Positions 16,801 to 24,400 of a stretch of DNA of 29,347 bases are shown here, piece by piece. This DNA comes from Prevotellaceae bacterium UBA1746 (GTDB lineage: Bacteria; Bacteroidota; Bacteroidia; Bacteroidales; Bacteroidaceae): positions 1-29,347 of the forward strand of contig CAJPJR010000023.1 in assembly GCA_905369775.1 (NCBI GenBank), read 5' to 3'. How positions within the stretch are numbered: the first letter of the stretch is position 1; the number at the start of each line of letters is the position of its first letter. The notes below the pieces were generated by a model, which did no database searches, was not told the DNA's origin, and saw nothing but the letters and a program-made list of their open reading frames with translations. Made by a program: the position numbers and the translations under genes.

Positions 16801-17588
16801 TTGATTTTCTCGTCGAGGGTTTGTCCGCCGGTGGTTTCCTGCATCACGCTCTTGAGGGCCTCGATGGCACTCTGCTTCGTGGCGGGATAGACGAGCCAAA
16901 CGTTGCGGCTGTAGTCGGTGCCGAGCGAAACATAAGAGGCGGTGTTGTCGCCGGGATAGTTGAGCAGCGCCATGAAGGGGCTGGTGGGTTCGTCGGGCTG
17001 ATTGGCTTCTACAGAAGTGATGGTCAAGCCATTGTTGAGGTTCAGGTAGGAAGCGGCTGCCAGATCCAGATCGGCGAAGTTATTGTTGTCCTTCGCCTCG
17101 TTGATGTAGGCATCCATGCCCTTATATTGCGTGGGGGCCTCACCTTCGGCGTTGGGATGGCTGTAGGCGTACTCCGGATCGCGGTTGACGGCGGTGTGTA
17201 CCACCACTTTCCAAGCGCGTTCCACCGAAGGGGTGTAGATTTGCGCATTGCCGGGCTGGGCGAGGTAATCGCCGTTCTGCCGTTTGATGTAATAAACTTT
17301 GGCGCCGTTTTTCGCCGTCACGCCGGGCACTTCCTCGAAGTAGTAGACGAAATCGGAAGTGAGGCTGGAGGTGTTTTTGAAGCGGTCGCCCCAAAGGAAC
17401 CATGCGGAGCCGGAGGCTTCAGAGCGTCCGGTTTGCAGGAAATACGGTTGTCCGGCCTGCACATTCTCGGGCGCGGTGGCGCCGGCAGAGGCATCGTACG
17501 TCCAGTAGCGACCATCTGCCCACACGACTCCCGCTCCGAGCAGGAAACCGGCACTGACCACCATTAGCGATTTGTAAACGTTTCTCAT
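13812..17588 (-). CDS. Large modular secreted surface protein with ricin-like and F5/8C-like domains and type IX-like C-terminal tail
   Basis: The 1258-residue product has an N-terminal signal peptide (to about residue 25, VVWADG). Recurring beta-trefoil-like segments of the form frN-tG-Yl occur near residues 95-130, 385-440 and 885-1045 (for example YTFKNLYTGLYL). A discoidin/F5-8C-like carbohydrate-binding region spans about 572-740 (DNNTSTYFHTSW at its start, EFRVYKG at its end). Helical FIVAR-like spacers lie at about 240-320, 485-520 and 755-885. A beta-rich module with IPAGQAVIYKP spans about 1050-1215. The end, YTLGGVRL-KQLPAGVYVINGKKVIVK, is the tail common to secreted Bacteroidales proteins and sometimes read by the type IX system. 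I see no catalytic motif. It is probably a surface glycan-binding or adhesion protein. It stands alone, with its own promoter and terminator. Confidence 0.8.
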   Translation of the reverse strand: MRNVYKSLMVVSAGFLLGAGVVWADGRYWTYDASAGATAPENVQAGQPYFLQTGRSEASGSAWFLWGDRFKNTSSLTSDFVYYFEEVPGVTAKNGAKVYYIKRQNGDYLAQPGNAQIYTPSVERAWKVVVHTAVNRDPEYAYSHPNAEGEAPTQYKGMDAYINEAKDNNNFADLDLAAASYLNLNNGLTITSVEANQPDEPTSPFMALLNYPGDNTASYVSLGTDYSRNVWLVYPATKQSAIEALKSVMQETTGGQTLDEKIKNYPLGNGVAQYSKEKHDKLVALWEKAKAYADGTATGTDAEIEAVAEAILPAYQDFVSTPNPLVPGYYIMTSWRAETGSGYDGGALYDRSAVDPGDRTLRWTLRENDGVDYREADTLSYNTCKMVWEVVAAKEKGLFYFRNFETGNYIGTASQLYQSISVTENPVNTYNIQANPKIPGFFSFYSPDLPKSSAEYSGIHTERALTNVVPWDWTSDGSSWHVRTISDSEIAKLRQLMEQPRRNAKLQRLVDQAQNALDAGYRYMAVDASGNKIESATSGTVEAVDGLVQTADKLACPMADPQEGTGADHELAVLLDNNTSTYFHTSWHGGNDAWLKNHYLQFSLDDAQDELLLKWVKRLNGQSALSNGAPVRVAFWGTNDAAKLDVTKTTSTKEDGTEVVDYDAWKKNGWDSLTISTFTYPYALQLNADTKINNAVGTVHFKAPQPYKYYRMEVLTNGGNNAMNSGNKFFYGSEFRVYKGAFDQVASPIASVPAADVTALADAIKKARAEVKAEKATDATTDALQKVYEKFLANYPDPARVTELIAKAKEIATTAEEATGDNAGRLGYYKAGAKAALTAAADAVSQKLAGIQATRQPNIAEVNEMVAQMQAALTDMDNALLAPTDGVYMIQSESSNKSNNGKVIAAKGSSRDSYWTIHFEGTEPADPNVVGADAAYKETANRKSHLEYYWKVEKVNGGYTFKNLYTGLYLERDTTKNGAAMRQSEKPSTIAIEYAKVPGAFNLVVGNGKTTNRYVNAQPDARSMSPYIVTWNVAKGADNSAFSFKAVDENELNDVLADGVVYELQSKTGFQIVTLPFAIKVQANDGFYHVIGQNAATKDVVLKKAEGVIPAGQAVIYKPANGNTDDFINVTPVATDYKQLNATFTPAQSTDGLKGVFEKTELAVENGVLSADRTKVLLSEKGDKVEANTGYFGKLQPTTEAGDLVIPANGIVTTIGAVRFAPAAAGNGVYTLGGVRLKAAKQLPAGVYVINGKKVIVK

Positions 17589-17661
17589 GCGTATAGGAAT
17601 TAGAATTGATATTTATCCCTGATTTTTGCCCACTGCACTTTGCAGTTGCTTCTTTACGCTG

Positions 17662-17691
17662 CAAATATAGTCACTTTCTCGGAGCGAACAA
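17662..17691 (-). promoter_or_regulatory. Promoter of the 1258-residue protein gene
   Basis: On the minus strand this is TTG (17691-17689), a 19-nt spacer, then TATATTTG (17669-17662), a full Bacteroidota match. The leader to the ATG at 17588 is about 68 nt. Confidence 0.8.
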
Positions 17692-17893
17692 ACGTTTTGC
17701 CGAAAAATCTTCATTTTGCAATGTGCACTTCATAAAAACACGGAGATACATCGTGTGGCGAGCGCATACATTTTGTCGTTTGCCGGAAGACGAATCGTGG
17801 CAAATGTCTGGCTGCCGTCCGCAGCGCGCAGTCGTTTGTCTTGCTTTCGGCGAATGGGTGGCGGCGCGGTGTTTTTCGGGTCGAGGCTCGCGC

Positions 17894-18324
17894 GGTGAAG
17901 GAAGGCGGGAGTCGACTACGGTGAGGGGCGGGAGCGGTGAAGGGTTTCTCGCGCGCGGGCGCACGTACGCGCCTCCACTGTTTTTCGTTTTTTCCCTTCA
18001 CCGCTTCACCCTCCACGCGTAAGCACACTGATGCTCAAACCGTAAGGGGTGAAGGCTTTGCAGAAAATCCCTTCACCCAAGCCTTCACCGCCACGGTCGG
18101 GGACTATGATGCAGTTGCCCCCGCTTTTCGGCATTTTGCAGGGGGCTTTTCGTGGTTCTCGCCCCCGGGGTGAGTTCGGGTGGAGCGGTCGTTGGGCGGC
18201 CGATTGCAGTCCGAAGGAGGGTGCGGGGCCGACGCTTCACCGCGGTGAAGCATTTTCGGAAAGTCCTTCACCCCGAATCGACTACCGGACAGCGATTTAC
18301 GGCATAGGGGGTGAAGAGGTGAAG
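17894..18324. repeat. Cluster of twelve CTTCACC/GGTGAAG heptamers
   Basis: GGTGAAG starts at 17894, 17936, 18048, 18244, 18310 and 18318. CTTCACC starts at 17996, 18004, 18071, 18083, 18235 and 18266. Chance would give far less than one copy in this length. Copies are often paired with 8-12 nt between starts, in both direct and inverted arrangement. Two flanking TCGACTAC octamers (17912, 18278) are also shared. Confidence 0.85.
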
Positions 18325-18369
18325 GCAAAAAACGAAAAGTGCCTGACGTGCGCGCGTAACGCGCGCGTA
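17949..18369. repeat. Element bounded by long imperfect inverted repeats (MITE/REP-like)
   Basis: The left arm core (17982-18013) and the reverse complement of the right arm core (18307-18338) agree at 29 of 32 positions: TTTTCGTTTTTT, N, CCTTCACC, N, CTTCACCC, N, C. Outside the cores both arms carry GCGCACGT (17959-17966; complement at 18346-18353) and then CGCGCG runs, so the similarity extends over about 65 nt per arm. The internal 300 bp contains more heptamers and the 18-bp palindrome. No target-site duplication or transposase is evident. Confidence 0.75.
18234..18251. repeat. Perfect 18-bp palindrome
   Basis: GCTTCACCGCGGTGAAGC is fully self-complementary and consists of two heptamers facing each other around GC. 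It lies between the two inverted arms and could be a dimeric protein-binding site or a cruciform/hairpin centre. Confidence 0.85.
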
Positions 18370-18396
18370 TGCTCACGCGCGAAAGAGTGGCACGCG

Positions 18397-18428
18397 GCGC
18401 ACGGCGGGTAAGGATGCGCGCACGGCGG
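18397..18428. repeat. Short direct repeat
   Basis: GCGCACGGCGG occurs at 18397-18407 and again at 18418-18428, 21 nt apart, in the GC-rich part of the intergenic region. Its significance is unknown. Confidence 0.5.
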
Positions 18429-18677
18429 AAGAACGGGAGGGAGCTACCGACGCTGCCGCGGGCTCCGATGGTCGTGACACGAAGATGCGTGTGGCGCGGT
18501 CGCGGTGGACACAAAACAGTCGGCACGGCGTTGCGCTGCTCCGCGCGAAAGGAGCGAAGAAGAGCTCGCTCTCTCGTTCTGCCATGCGCCGACACCCGCC
18601 CAAACCCGCATAACACCGCTTTATTTCCACTCTCCCGTCAGATCTACCATCGAGCATACCCGCCATCCACTCGGTCT

Positions 18678-18717
18678 AAAAAAAAACAGCGACGCGTCCA
18701 AAATAGACACGTCGCTG
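18678..18717 (-). terminator. Rho-independent terminator of the 18774-21166 transcription unit
   Basis: On the minus strand CAGCGACGTGTC pairs with GACGCGTCGCTG (12 bp with one G.U) across a 7-nt loop and is followed by nine Ts. It is the strongest terminator in the window. Confidence 0.93.
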
Positions 18718-18737
18718 ATCTTAAAGGTGTGGACCCG

Positions 18738-18769
18738 CTCCTCACGCGGTGTGTGAGGGGGATTTTTTT
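18738..18769 (+). terminator. Orphan plus-strand terminator-like hairpin
   Basis: CTCCTCAC (18738-18745) pairs with GTGAGGGG (18753-18760, one T.G) and is followed by GA and seven Ts on the plus strand. No plus-strand gene ends here: the neighbour, ending at 18774, is on minus. It may stop antisense transcription or end an unrecognised RNA from the repeat region. Confidence 0.55.
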
Positions 18770-18773
18770 GCGC

Positions 18774-18986
18774 TTACCAAGGTGAGAGAACGTCACCTTC
18801 GTCTGCAGCGGCATCGTCGCCCCAAATGGGGTTAACGAATTTCTCAGACATACCACCGCCTTCGAAGCCATTCACAGGGTTTTCATCGAAAGGGAGTGGC
18901 ATATCATTGGGACTGCCATTGAGCAGGCATTCTTGCATTTCCACTTTGACCGTGGTGAGGCTGGGTTTGATATACTTCAATTTCAT
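18774..18986 (-). CDS. Small protein of unknown function, N-terminus YIKP type
   Basis: The 70-residue product has two parts. The basic/hydrophobic start (MKLKYIKPSLTTVKVEM, then QECLLNGSP) resembles short Bacteroidales proteins I have seen that begin MKK-YIKP and carry an L(L/A)-SP step; I know of no assigned function. The rest is acidic and Gly/Pro-rich (PFDENPVNGFEGGGM, IWGDDAAADEGDVLSPW) and ends in Trp. There is no clear signal peptide, membrane segment or enzyme motif. It begins 11 nt after the stop of the secreted-protein gene and precedes the strong terminator, so it is cotranscribed with that protein. It could be a chaperone-like partner, a peptide precursor or a surface component; none of these is proven. 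The ATG at 18986 is the only sensible start. Confidence 0.7.
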   Translation of the reverse strand: MKLKYIKPSLTTVKVEMQECLLNGSPNDMPLPFDENPVNGFEGGGMSEKFVNPIWGDDAAADEGDVLSPW

Positions 18987-18997
18987 GATTGATTCCG

Positions 18998-21166
18998 TTA
19001 TTTTGCGATGAATTTCTTTCCGTTGGTCACGTAAACACCTCCCTTGGTGGTGTGCTGTACACGACGACCGCTCAAATCATAGACGGGAGCGTCTTCTGCC
19101 TCGGTGGCAACGCTAACAACGCCGGTGAGACCACGGTCGAGCAATTCGCGCACCTGCGCTTTGGTAGCTGTGAAATAGGCCTTGAAGGCGGGAACCGCAC
19201 CGTCGACTCTCACCAATCCGGTACCGTTTTTCTTGAGCATGAACGCGGTGCCTTCGAGGGTTGTGGCCGTGGCGCCACCCTTGAGGATATTGTCCTGCAA
19301 TGCGGGGGTCTGACCATCAGGCACAACGGTGAGGTTGACATCGGAAGAGGGGGTTCCGAAGAGGAAGACAGCGGTATTCTTGGGAACGTTGGTCGTGATC
19401 TTGGTGAGTCGAGCCTTGTTGTTCACGATCTTAACGCTGTAGGCCGTCACTCCTTCGGGAACGGAGTATTCTACGGGAGACCAGAAGCTGGCGGTACCGC
19501 CATCGCCGATGTGAACGGGCAGCGTGGTGCCTACGCGTTCGAGACGGAGACCGGCAAAGGCGCTAAAGCTGTTGTAGGTGAGGGCATAGTCCATGTTGGC
19601 ATCGGAGGCAAGGAAATGACCTTCTGCTTCAAAGACATATTTGCCGTCACGAGACGAAACCTCGAATTTCGTTCCGTCGCTGGCTTGGGTGGCCATGGTG
19701 GGATAGAACACGTGGTCTTCTGCACGTTCTCCCAAAACGACACGACGACCGGTGGCAACCGACGTGAGCGTCACTTTCTGACCTTCCAGTGTGTAGAGGA
19801 AGACGGCATCAGCAGTTTTTGTCGCCTTGGTGGTCAAGAAACCTTCGCTGGACTTGCGGTCATAATCCACATCTCCATTGGCATGAACCTGCGAAGTGAA
19901 GTACTTCACTTTGTTATCACGAGTTGCCGCAATGTAGAGAAGATCACCATTTTGGGGCAGATTTAGAGATGCCGTCTTAAGATAGTCGACATATTCTAAG
20001 GCCTCATTGTATTTTTGCTTTTTCTCCGCAATAGACAGAGACGAGCCTTGAGCTTCTTCCAGTTTTTTTGCACATGTATCAACAACGGATTTCATGCTCT
20101 GCGGATACAGTCCCAAATCCTTTCCAAATTTACTATCCGGATACTGCGCTTTCAGTTCGCTTGCAAGTTTCTTCGCAGCTTCTGCCAAGATGCCATCTTC
20201 GGTCGTAAAGAGAATACGTGAACCCTCATCGCGCCCATTCCAAGCATCTGCGCTGTTCCAAGTGGAAAGGAAACCGTCGCGGAAGTTGAGATAAAGATTG
20301 GGTTTGCGAGTTTCTTTCACATAGACGCGGCCACCATAGCTTTGAACGGAGAAAGTGCTCGTTTGGGTCGTGCTATAATTGTTTTTGTCGTCAGCTTTGC
20401 TGGGATCTGTTCCGATGGCATTACCGGTCGCTGCATTGTAGATTTTGAAATTCTGAGGCGTACCCACCAACTGGAAACGATAGTTATCATCACCAAACTG
20501 CAAGTTTTTGTCAGCCGTGAAGTTTTCTCCGTTTTTGTGCACATAATTGTCACGGATCGTCATGAAGTACGACTCGTTGGTTGCACTGTAGCTGCTGAAG
20601 AACTTGAGTTCCTGCGTTGCGACTTCAATGCTCCAGCACGAACCGCCGTCATTCGCAGCATAAAGGCCGATACGTGCATTTACGTTGGCACCACCAAAGG
20701 CATTCCAAGCCGGAGTGCCTCCATTAGGATTGGACACCGAACCCGGGAAAATGTCGAAATTATTGACTGTGCCATTTGCGCCGATGTTCGGAACAATTCG
20801 CCAATTGGTTTTAGGATCATTCCCGTCCTCAACAAATTTTGTTTTGTTAGCTCCGGAGCCGGCAGCTGTGTAAGCGACAAACTTATTATTTTTGACGCTG
20901 TACAATTTATAAATACCGGCTGTACCCGTTTTAACGATACGGAATTGGGGATTGTTGTCTTGTGCAACACCAACCTCTTGAGTCTTGGCATCGGCATACC
21001 AACCCCCATTGCGCGTAATGGCCAACGCTACGTCATGACCGGTTACGTCTTTGGACTCGACGGCCACCTGGTCCAAGCTCGGCGCAAAGCCCATCACCTT
21101 GTACGTCGACTGCGCAGCGCAGAAGCCGGGCACGGCGAAAAGAAGTGCGAGTAACTTTTTGTTCAT
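18998..21166 (-). CDS. Secreted protein with ricin/beta-trefoil-like segments and type IX-like C-terminal tail
   Basis: The 722-residue product starts at the ATG at 21166 with a signal peptide (MNKKLLALLFAVPGFCAAQ). An earlier in-frame start at 21244 would run through the promoter, so I reject it. The body contains repeated beta-rich motifs: YKLYSVKNNKFVAY (about 85-98), GLYAANDGGSCWSIE, FKIYNAATGNAIG and VFLYTLEGQKVTLTS. There is one helical stretch (AKKLASELKAQYPDS to the KQKYNEALEYVDYL helix). Near the end are VPKNTAVFLFG and the tail VYDLSGRRVQ-GGVYVTNGKKFIAK. The architecture resembles the 1258-residue neighbour on a smaller scale, so the two may share an export route and a surface location. 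No catalytic residues are recognisable. It is the first gene of a two-gene unit with the 70-residue protein, behind a good promoter. Confidence 0.8.
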   Translation of the reverse strand: MNKKLLALLFAVPGFCAAQSTYKVMGFAPSLDQVAVESKDVTGHDVALAITRNGGWYADAKTQEVGVAQDNNPQFRIVKTGTAGIYKLYSVKNNKFVAYTAAGSGANKTKFVEDGNDPKTNWRIVPNIGANGTVNNFDIFPGSVSNPNGGTPAWNAFGGANVNARIGLYAANDGGSCWSIEVATQELKFFSSYSATNESYFMTIRDNYVHKNGENFTADKNLQFGDDNYRFQLVGTPQNFKIYNAATGNAIGTDPSKADDKNNYSTTQTSTFSVQSYGGRVYVKETRKPNLYLNFRDGFLSTWNSADAWNGRDEGSRILFTTEDGILAEAAKKLASELKAQYPDSKFGKDLGLYPQSMKSVVDTCAKKLEEAQGSSLSIAEKKQKYNEALEYVDYLKTASLNLPQNGDLLYIAATRDNKVKYFTSQVHANGDVDYDRKSSEGFLTTKATKTADAVFLYTLEGQKVTLTSVATGRRVVLGERAEDHVFYPTMATQASDGTKFEVSSRDGKYVFEAEGHFLASDANMDYALTYNSFSAFAGLRLERVGTTLPVHIGDGGTASFWSPVEYSVPEGVTAYSVKIVNNKARLTKITTNVPKNTAVFLFGTPSSDVNLTVVPDGQTPALQDNILKGGATATTLEGTAFMLKKNGTGLVRVDGAVPAFKAYFTATKAQVRELLDRGLTGVVSVATEAEDAPVYDLSGRRVQHTTKGGVYVTNGKKFIAK

Positions 21167-21229
21167 ATGTAAGTTTTTAAGTAGATAGACAGAACTGAAC
21201 GGAGATGTAAACCTTTCTCTCCTCGTTTG

Positions 21230-21260
21230 CAAAAGTACGACCACTTTTTACTCCGACCAA
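21230..21260 (-). promoter_or_regulatory. Promoter of the secreted-protein/small-protein unit
   Basis: On the minus strand this is TTG (21260-21258), a 20-nt spacer, then TACTTTTG (21237-21230). It is a full match to the Bacteroidota consensus. The leader to the ATG at 21166 is about 58 nt. Confidence 0.8.
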
Positions 21261-21373
21261 AAATAAATGCAGCTTTTTTCACGTGGGAGGAAAAATAGTT
21301 TACCATTGTGTCAACATTGGAAGAAAATGGATAGGGGACGAAAGGGGCAAATTGACTTTCGGTGTAGCCCCAA

Positions 21374-21411
21374 AACGCAAAACACCGCCACGCGGTGAGG
21401 CGTGGCGGTGT
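21374..21411 (-). terminator. Terminator of rpoBC
   Basis: ACACCGCCACGC and GCGTGGCGGTGT form a perfect 12-bp stem with a 6-nt loop. On the minus strand it is followed by TTTGCGTTTTGG. It lies 52 nt after the rpoC stop and ends the rpoBC transcript before the secreted-protein genes. Confidence 0.85.
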
Positions 21412-21463
21412 GGTCGTATTTTCGCGGTGGGTCGAGCACGCGGGGTGCGCCCAGCGAAGGGAA

Positions 21464-24400
21464 TTATGCGTTTTCGCGTTCTTCGGGTTCGCCGCTGTAG
21501 TCGTCTTTGTCGCCGACCACGATGCGGTTGAACTCGCGGAGACCGGTACCTGCGGGGATGAGGTGACCGCAGATGACGTTCTCCTTCATGCCTTCGAGGT
21601 AGTCGGTCTTGCCGGAGATGGCGGCTTCGTTGAGCACCTTGGTGGTTTCCTGGAAGGAGGCGGCAGACATGAACGACTTGGTTTGCAGGGCGGCGCGGGT
21701 GATGCCCTGGAGGATCTGGGTGGAGGTGGCGGGGACGGCGTCGCGCACCACGACGGGACGGAGGTCACGGCGCTTGAGCTGCGAGATTTCGTCGCGGAGC
21801 TTGCGGGCGGTGACGATCATGCCCTTCTTCATGGTTTCGCTGTCGCCGGCGTCGACCACGACCTTCTTGCCCCAGATGCGATCGTTTTCTTCGGCGAAAT
21901 CGTTTTTGTCGACGATTTGCTGTTCGAGGAAACGGGTGTCGCCGGGCTCGTTGATCTGCACTTTGCGCATCATCTGGCGGACGATGACTTCGAAGTGCTT
22001 GTCGTTGATCTTCACACCCTGGAGGCGGTAGACGTCTTGGACCTCGTTGACGATGTATTCCTGCACGGCGGTGGGACCCTGGATGGCAAGGATGTCGCCG
22101 GGGGTGATGCTACCGTCGGAGAGCGGAGTACCTGCGCGCACGAAGTCGTTTTCCTGCACGAGGATCTGCTTGGAGAGGGGCACCAGATACTTTTTGATTT
22201 CGCCGAGCTTGGAGGTGACGATGACTTCGCGGTTACCGCGCTTGATGGCGCCCATGGAAATCTCACCGTCGATTTCGGAAACGACTGCGGGGTTGGAGGG
22301 GTTGCGGGCTTCGAAGAGCTCGGTGACACGGGGCAGACCACCGGTGATGTCGCCGGCGGAGCCGACCACGCGGGGAATCTTGACGATGATGTCACCCGCC
22401 TTGAGCACCTGCTTGTCTTCGACGACGAGGTGGCCGTTGATGGGGAAGTTGTAGGTGCGGAGGGTGTCGCCGTTTTCGTTGACGATGTGTGCACTGGGCA
22501 CCACGCCACGTTCCTTGGACTCGATGATGATGCGCTCGCGGAGACCGGTGGCTTCGTCTTCTTCGACGCGGTAGGTGCTACCTTCCTTGACGTCTTCGAA
22601 GATGATGCGGCCGCCGACTTCGGTGACGATGACGGCATTGAAGGGGTCCCACTTGGCCACGAGGGTGCCCTTGGTGAGGCTCTCGCCTTCGCTGACGAAG
22701 AGTTGCGAGCCGTAGGGGACGTTTTGCGTGGAGAGGACGATGCCGGTGTTTTCGTTGATGAAGCGCACTTCGGCGAGACGGGAAACAACGACCTTGCCGG
22801 GGGTGCCGTCTTCGCCGACGACGTCGACGGTGCGGAGTTCGTCGAACTCGACGCGGCAGTCGTTTTTGGCGACGATGGTGGCGTTGGCGGCTGCACCACC
22901 GGCGATACCACCGGCGTGGAAGGTGCGGAGGGTGAGCTGCGTACCGGGTTCACCGATGGACTGGGCGGCGATGACGCCGACGGCTTCACCCTTTTGCACC
23001 ATCTTGGAGGTGGCGAGGTTGCGGCCGTAGCACTTCATGCAGACGCCGTGCTTGGATTCGCAGGTGAGGACGGAGCGAATTTCGACTTCCTCGATGCCGG
23101 CGTTCTCGATGGCGGCGGCGATGGGCTCGGTGATCTCTTCGCCGGAGTGGACGAGGATGTGGCCGTCTTCGGGGTGGGCGATGTCGTGGACGGAGACGCG
23201 GCCGAGGATGCGCTCTGAGAGGGAGCTGACGATCTCATCGCCGTTTTTGAGGGCGGTGCAGACGAGGCCGCGGAGGGTGCCGCAGTCTTCTTCGTTGATG
23301 ATGACGTCGTGGGAGACGTCGACGAGACGGCGGGTGAGGTATCCGGCGTCGGCGGTCTTCAAGGCGGTGTCGGCCAGACCCTTACGGGCACCGTGGGTGG
23401 AGATGAAGTACTCGAGCACGGACATGCCTTCCTTAAAGTTGGAGAGGATGGGATTCTCGATGGTGGAGCGGGTGTCGGCACCGGCCTTCTGGGGTTTGGC
23501 CATCAGACCACGCATGCCGGCGAGCTGTGCGATCTGGTCGGCGCTACCACGGGCTCCGGAGTCGAGCATCATGAAGACGGCGTTGAAACCTTGGTCGGCT
23601 TCGGTCATTTGCTTCATGAGGGTGGACTTGATGTCGCTGTTGACTTTGGTCCAGGTGTCGATGACTTGGTTGTAGCGCTCGTTGTCGGTGATGAAACCCA
23701 TACCGTAGTCGCCCATGATCTGTTCGACGCGCTCGTTACCGGCCTTGACGATGTCGGCTTTCTCGGCGGGGATGATGATGTCGTCGAGGTTGAACGAGAG
23801 TCCGCCTTCGTAGGCCTTGAGGTAGCCGAGGTTCTTGATGCCATCGAGGAATTCGCAGGCGCGCGACATACCGACGGCTTTGATGACGCGGGTGATGATG
23901 TCGCGGAGGGACTTCTTGGAGATGATGGTGTTGATGAACCCAACTTCGCCGGGGATGACTTCGTTGACGATGACGCGACCGACGGAGGTTTCGACGAGGT
24001 GACGAATGGGGAGTCCGTTTTCGTTGAGGTCGTCGACGAGTACCTTGACGGGGGCGTGCATGTCGACCCGCTTCTCATTGTAGGCGATGATGGCTTCCTC
24101 GGGTCCGTAGAAGGTGAGGCCGGTTCCCTTGGCGCCGGGGCGGAGCTTGGTGATGTAGTAGAGACCGAGCACCATGTCCTGCGAGGGGACGGTGATGGGG
24201 GCGCCGTTGGCGGGGTTGAGGATGTTGTGGCTCTGGAGCATCAACATCTGCGACTCGAGAATGGCCTCGTTGGAGAGGGGAAGGTGGACGGCCATTTGGT
24301 CGCCGTCGAAGTCGGCGTTGAAGGCGGTGCAGGCGAGGGGGTGGAGCTGGATGGCTTTGCCCTCGATGAGCTTGGGCTGGAAGGCCTGGATGGAAAGACG

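Larger units (their letters stand above)
17692..18677. other. GC-rich, repeat-filled intergenic region without a credible gene
   Basis: About 1 kb between two well-formed transcription units. Open frames exist on both strands, but their products are Arg/Ala/Pro/Ser-rich, lack motifs and overlap one another, so I call none of them. The left third resembles normal flanking DNA. Positions 17880-18370 hold the heptamer cluster and inverted arms described separately. Positions 18340-18560 are strongly GC-rich with CGCG runs, including a GCGCGCG-taa-CGCGCGC hairpin (18351-18367). No tRNA, CRISPR or transposase is visible. Confidence 0.7.

Noticed and set aside
13863..17567. Very long open frame (over 1200 codons) on the strand opposite the 1258-residue secreted protein
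   Set aside because: It is in perfect antisense register with a gene that has a signal peptide, domains, a C-terminal tail, a promoter and a terminator. The antisense product is His/Val/Gly-rich without motifs, a known effect of codon bias.
17894..18324. CRISPR array as an explanation for the heptamer cluster
   Set aside because: The repeats are only 7 bp, occur in both orientations and at irregular spacing, and no cas gene is present.
18104..18616. A 170-codon minus-strand frame and several overlapping frames in the GC-rich intergenic region
   Set aside because: The products are Arg/Ser/Pro-rich with no domain, overlap on both strands, and include the repeat arms. High GC alone produces such frames.
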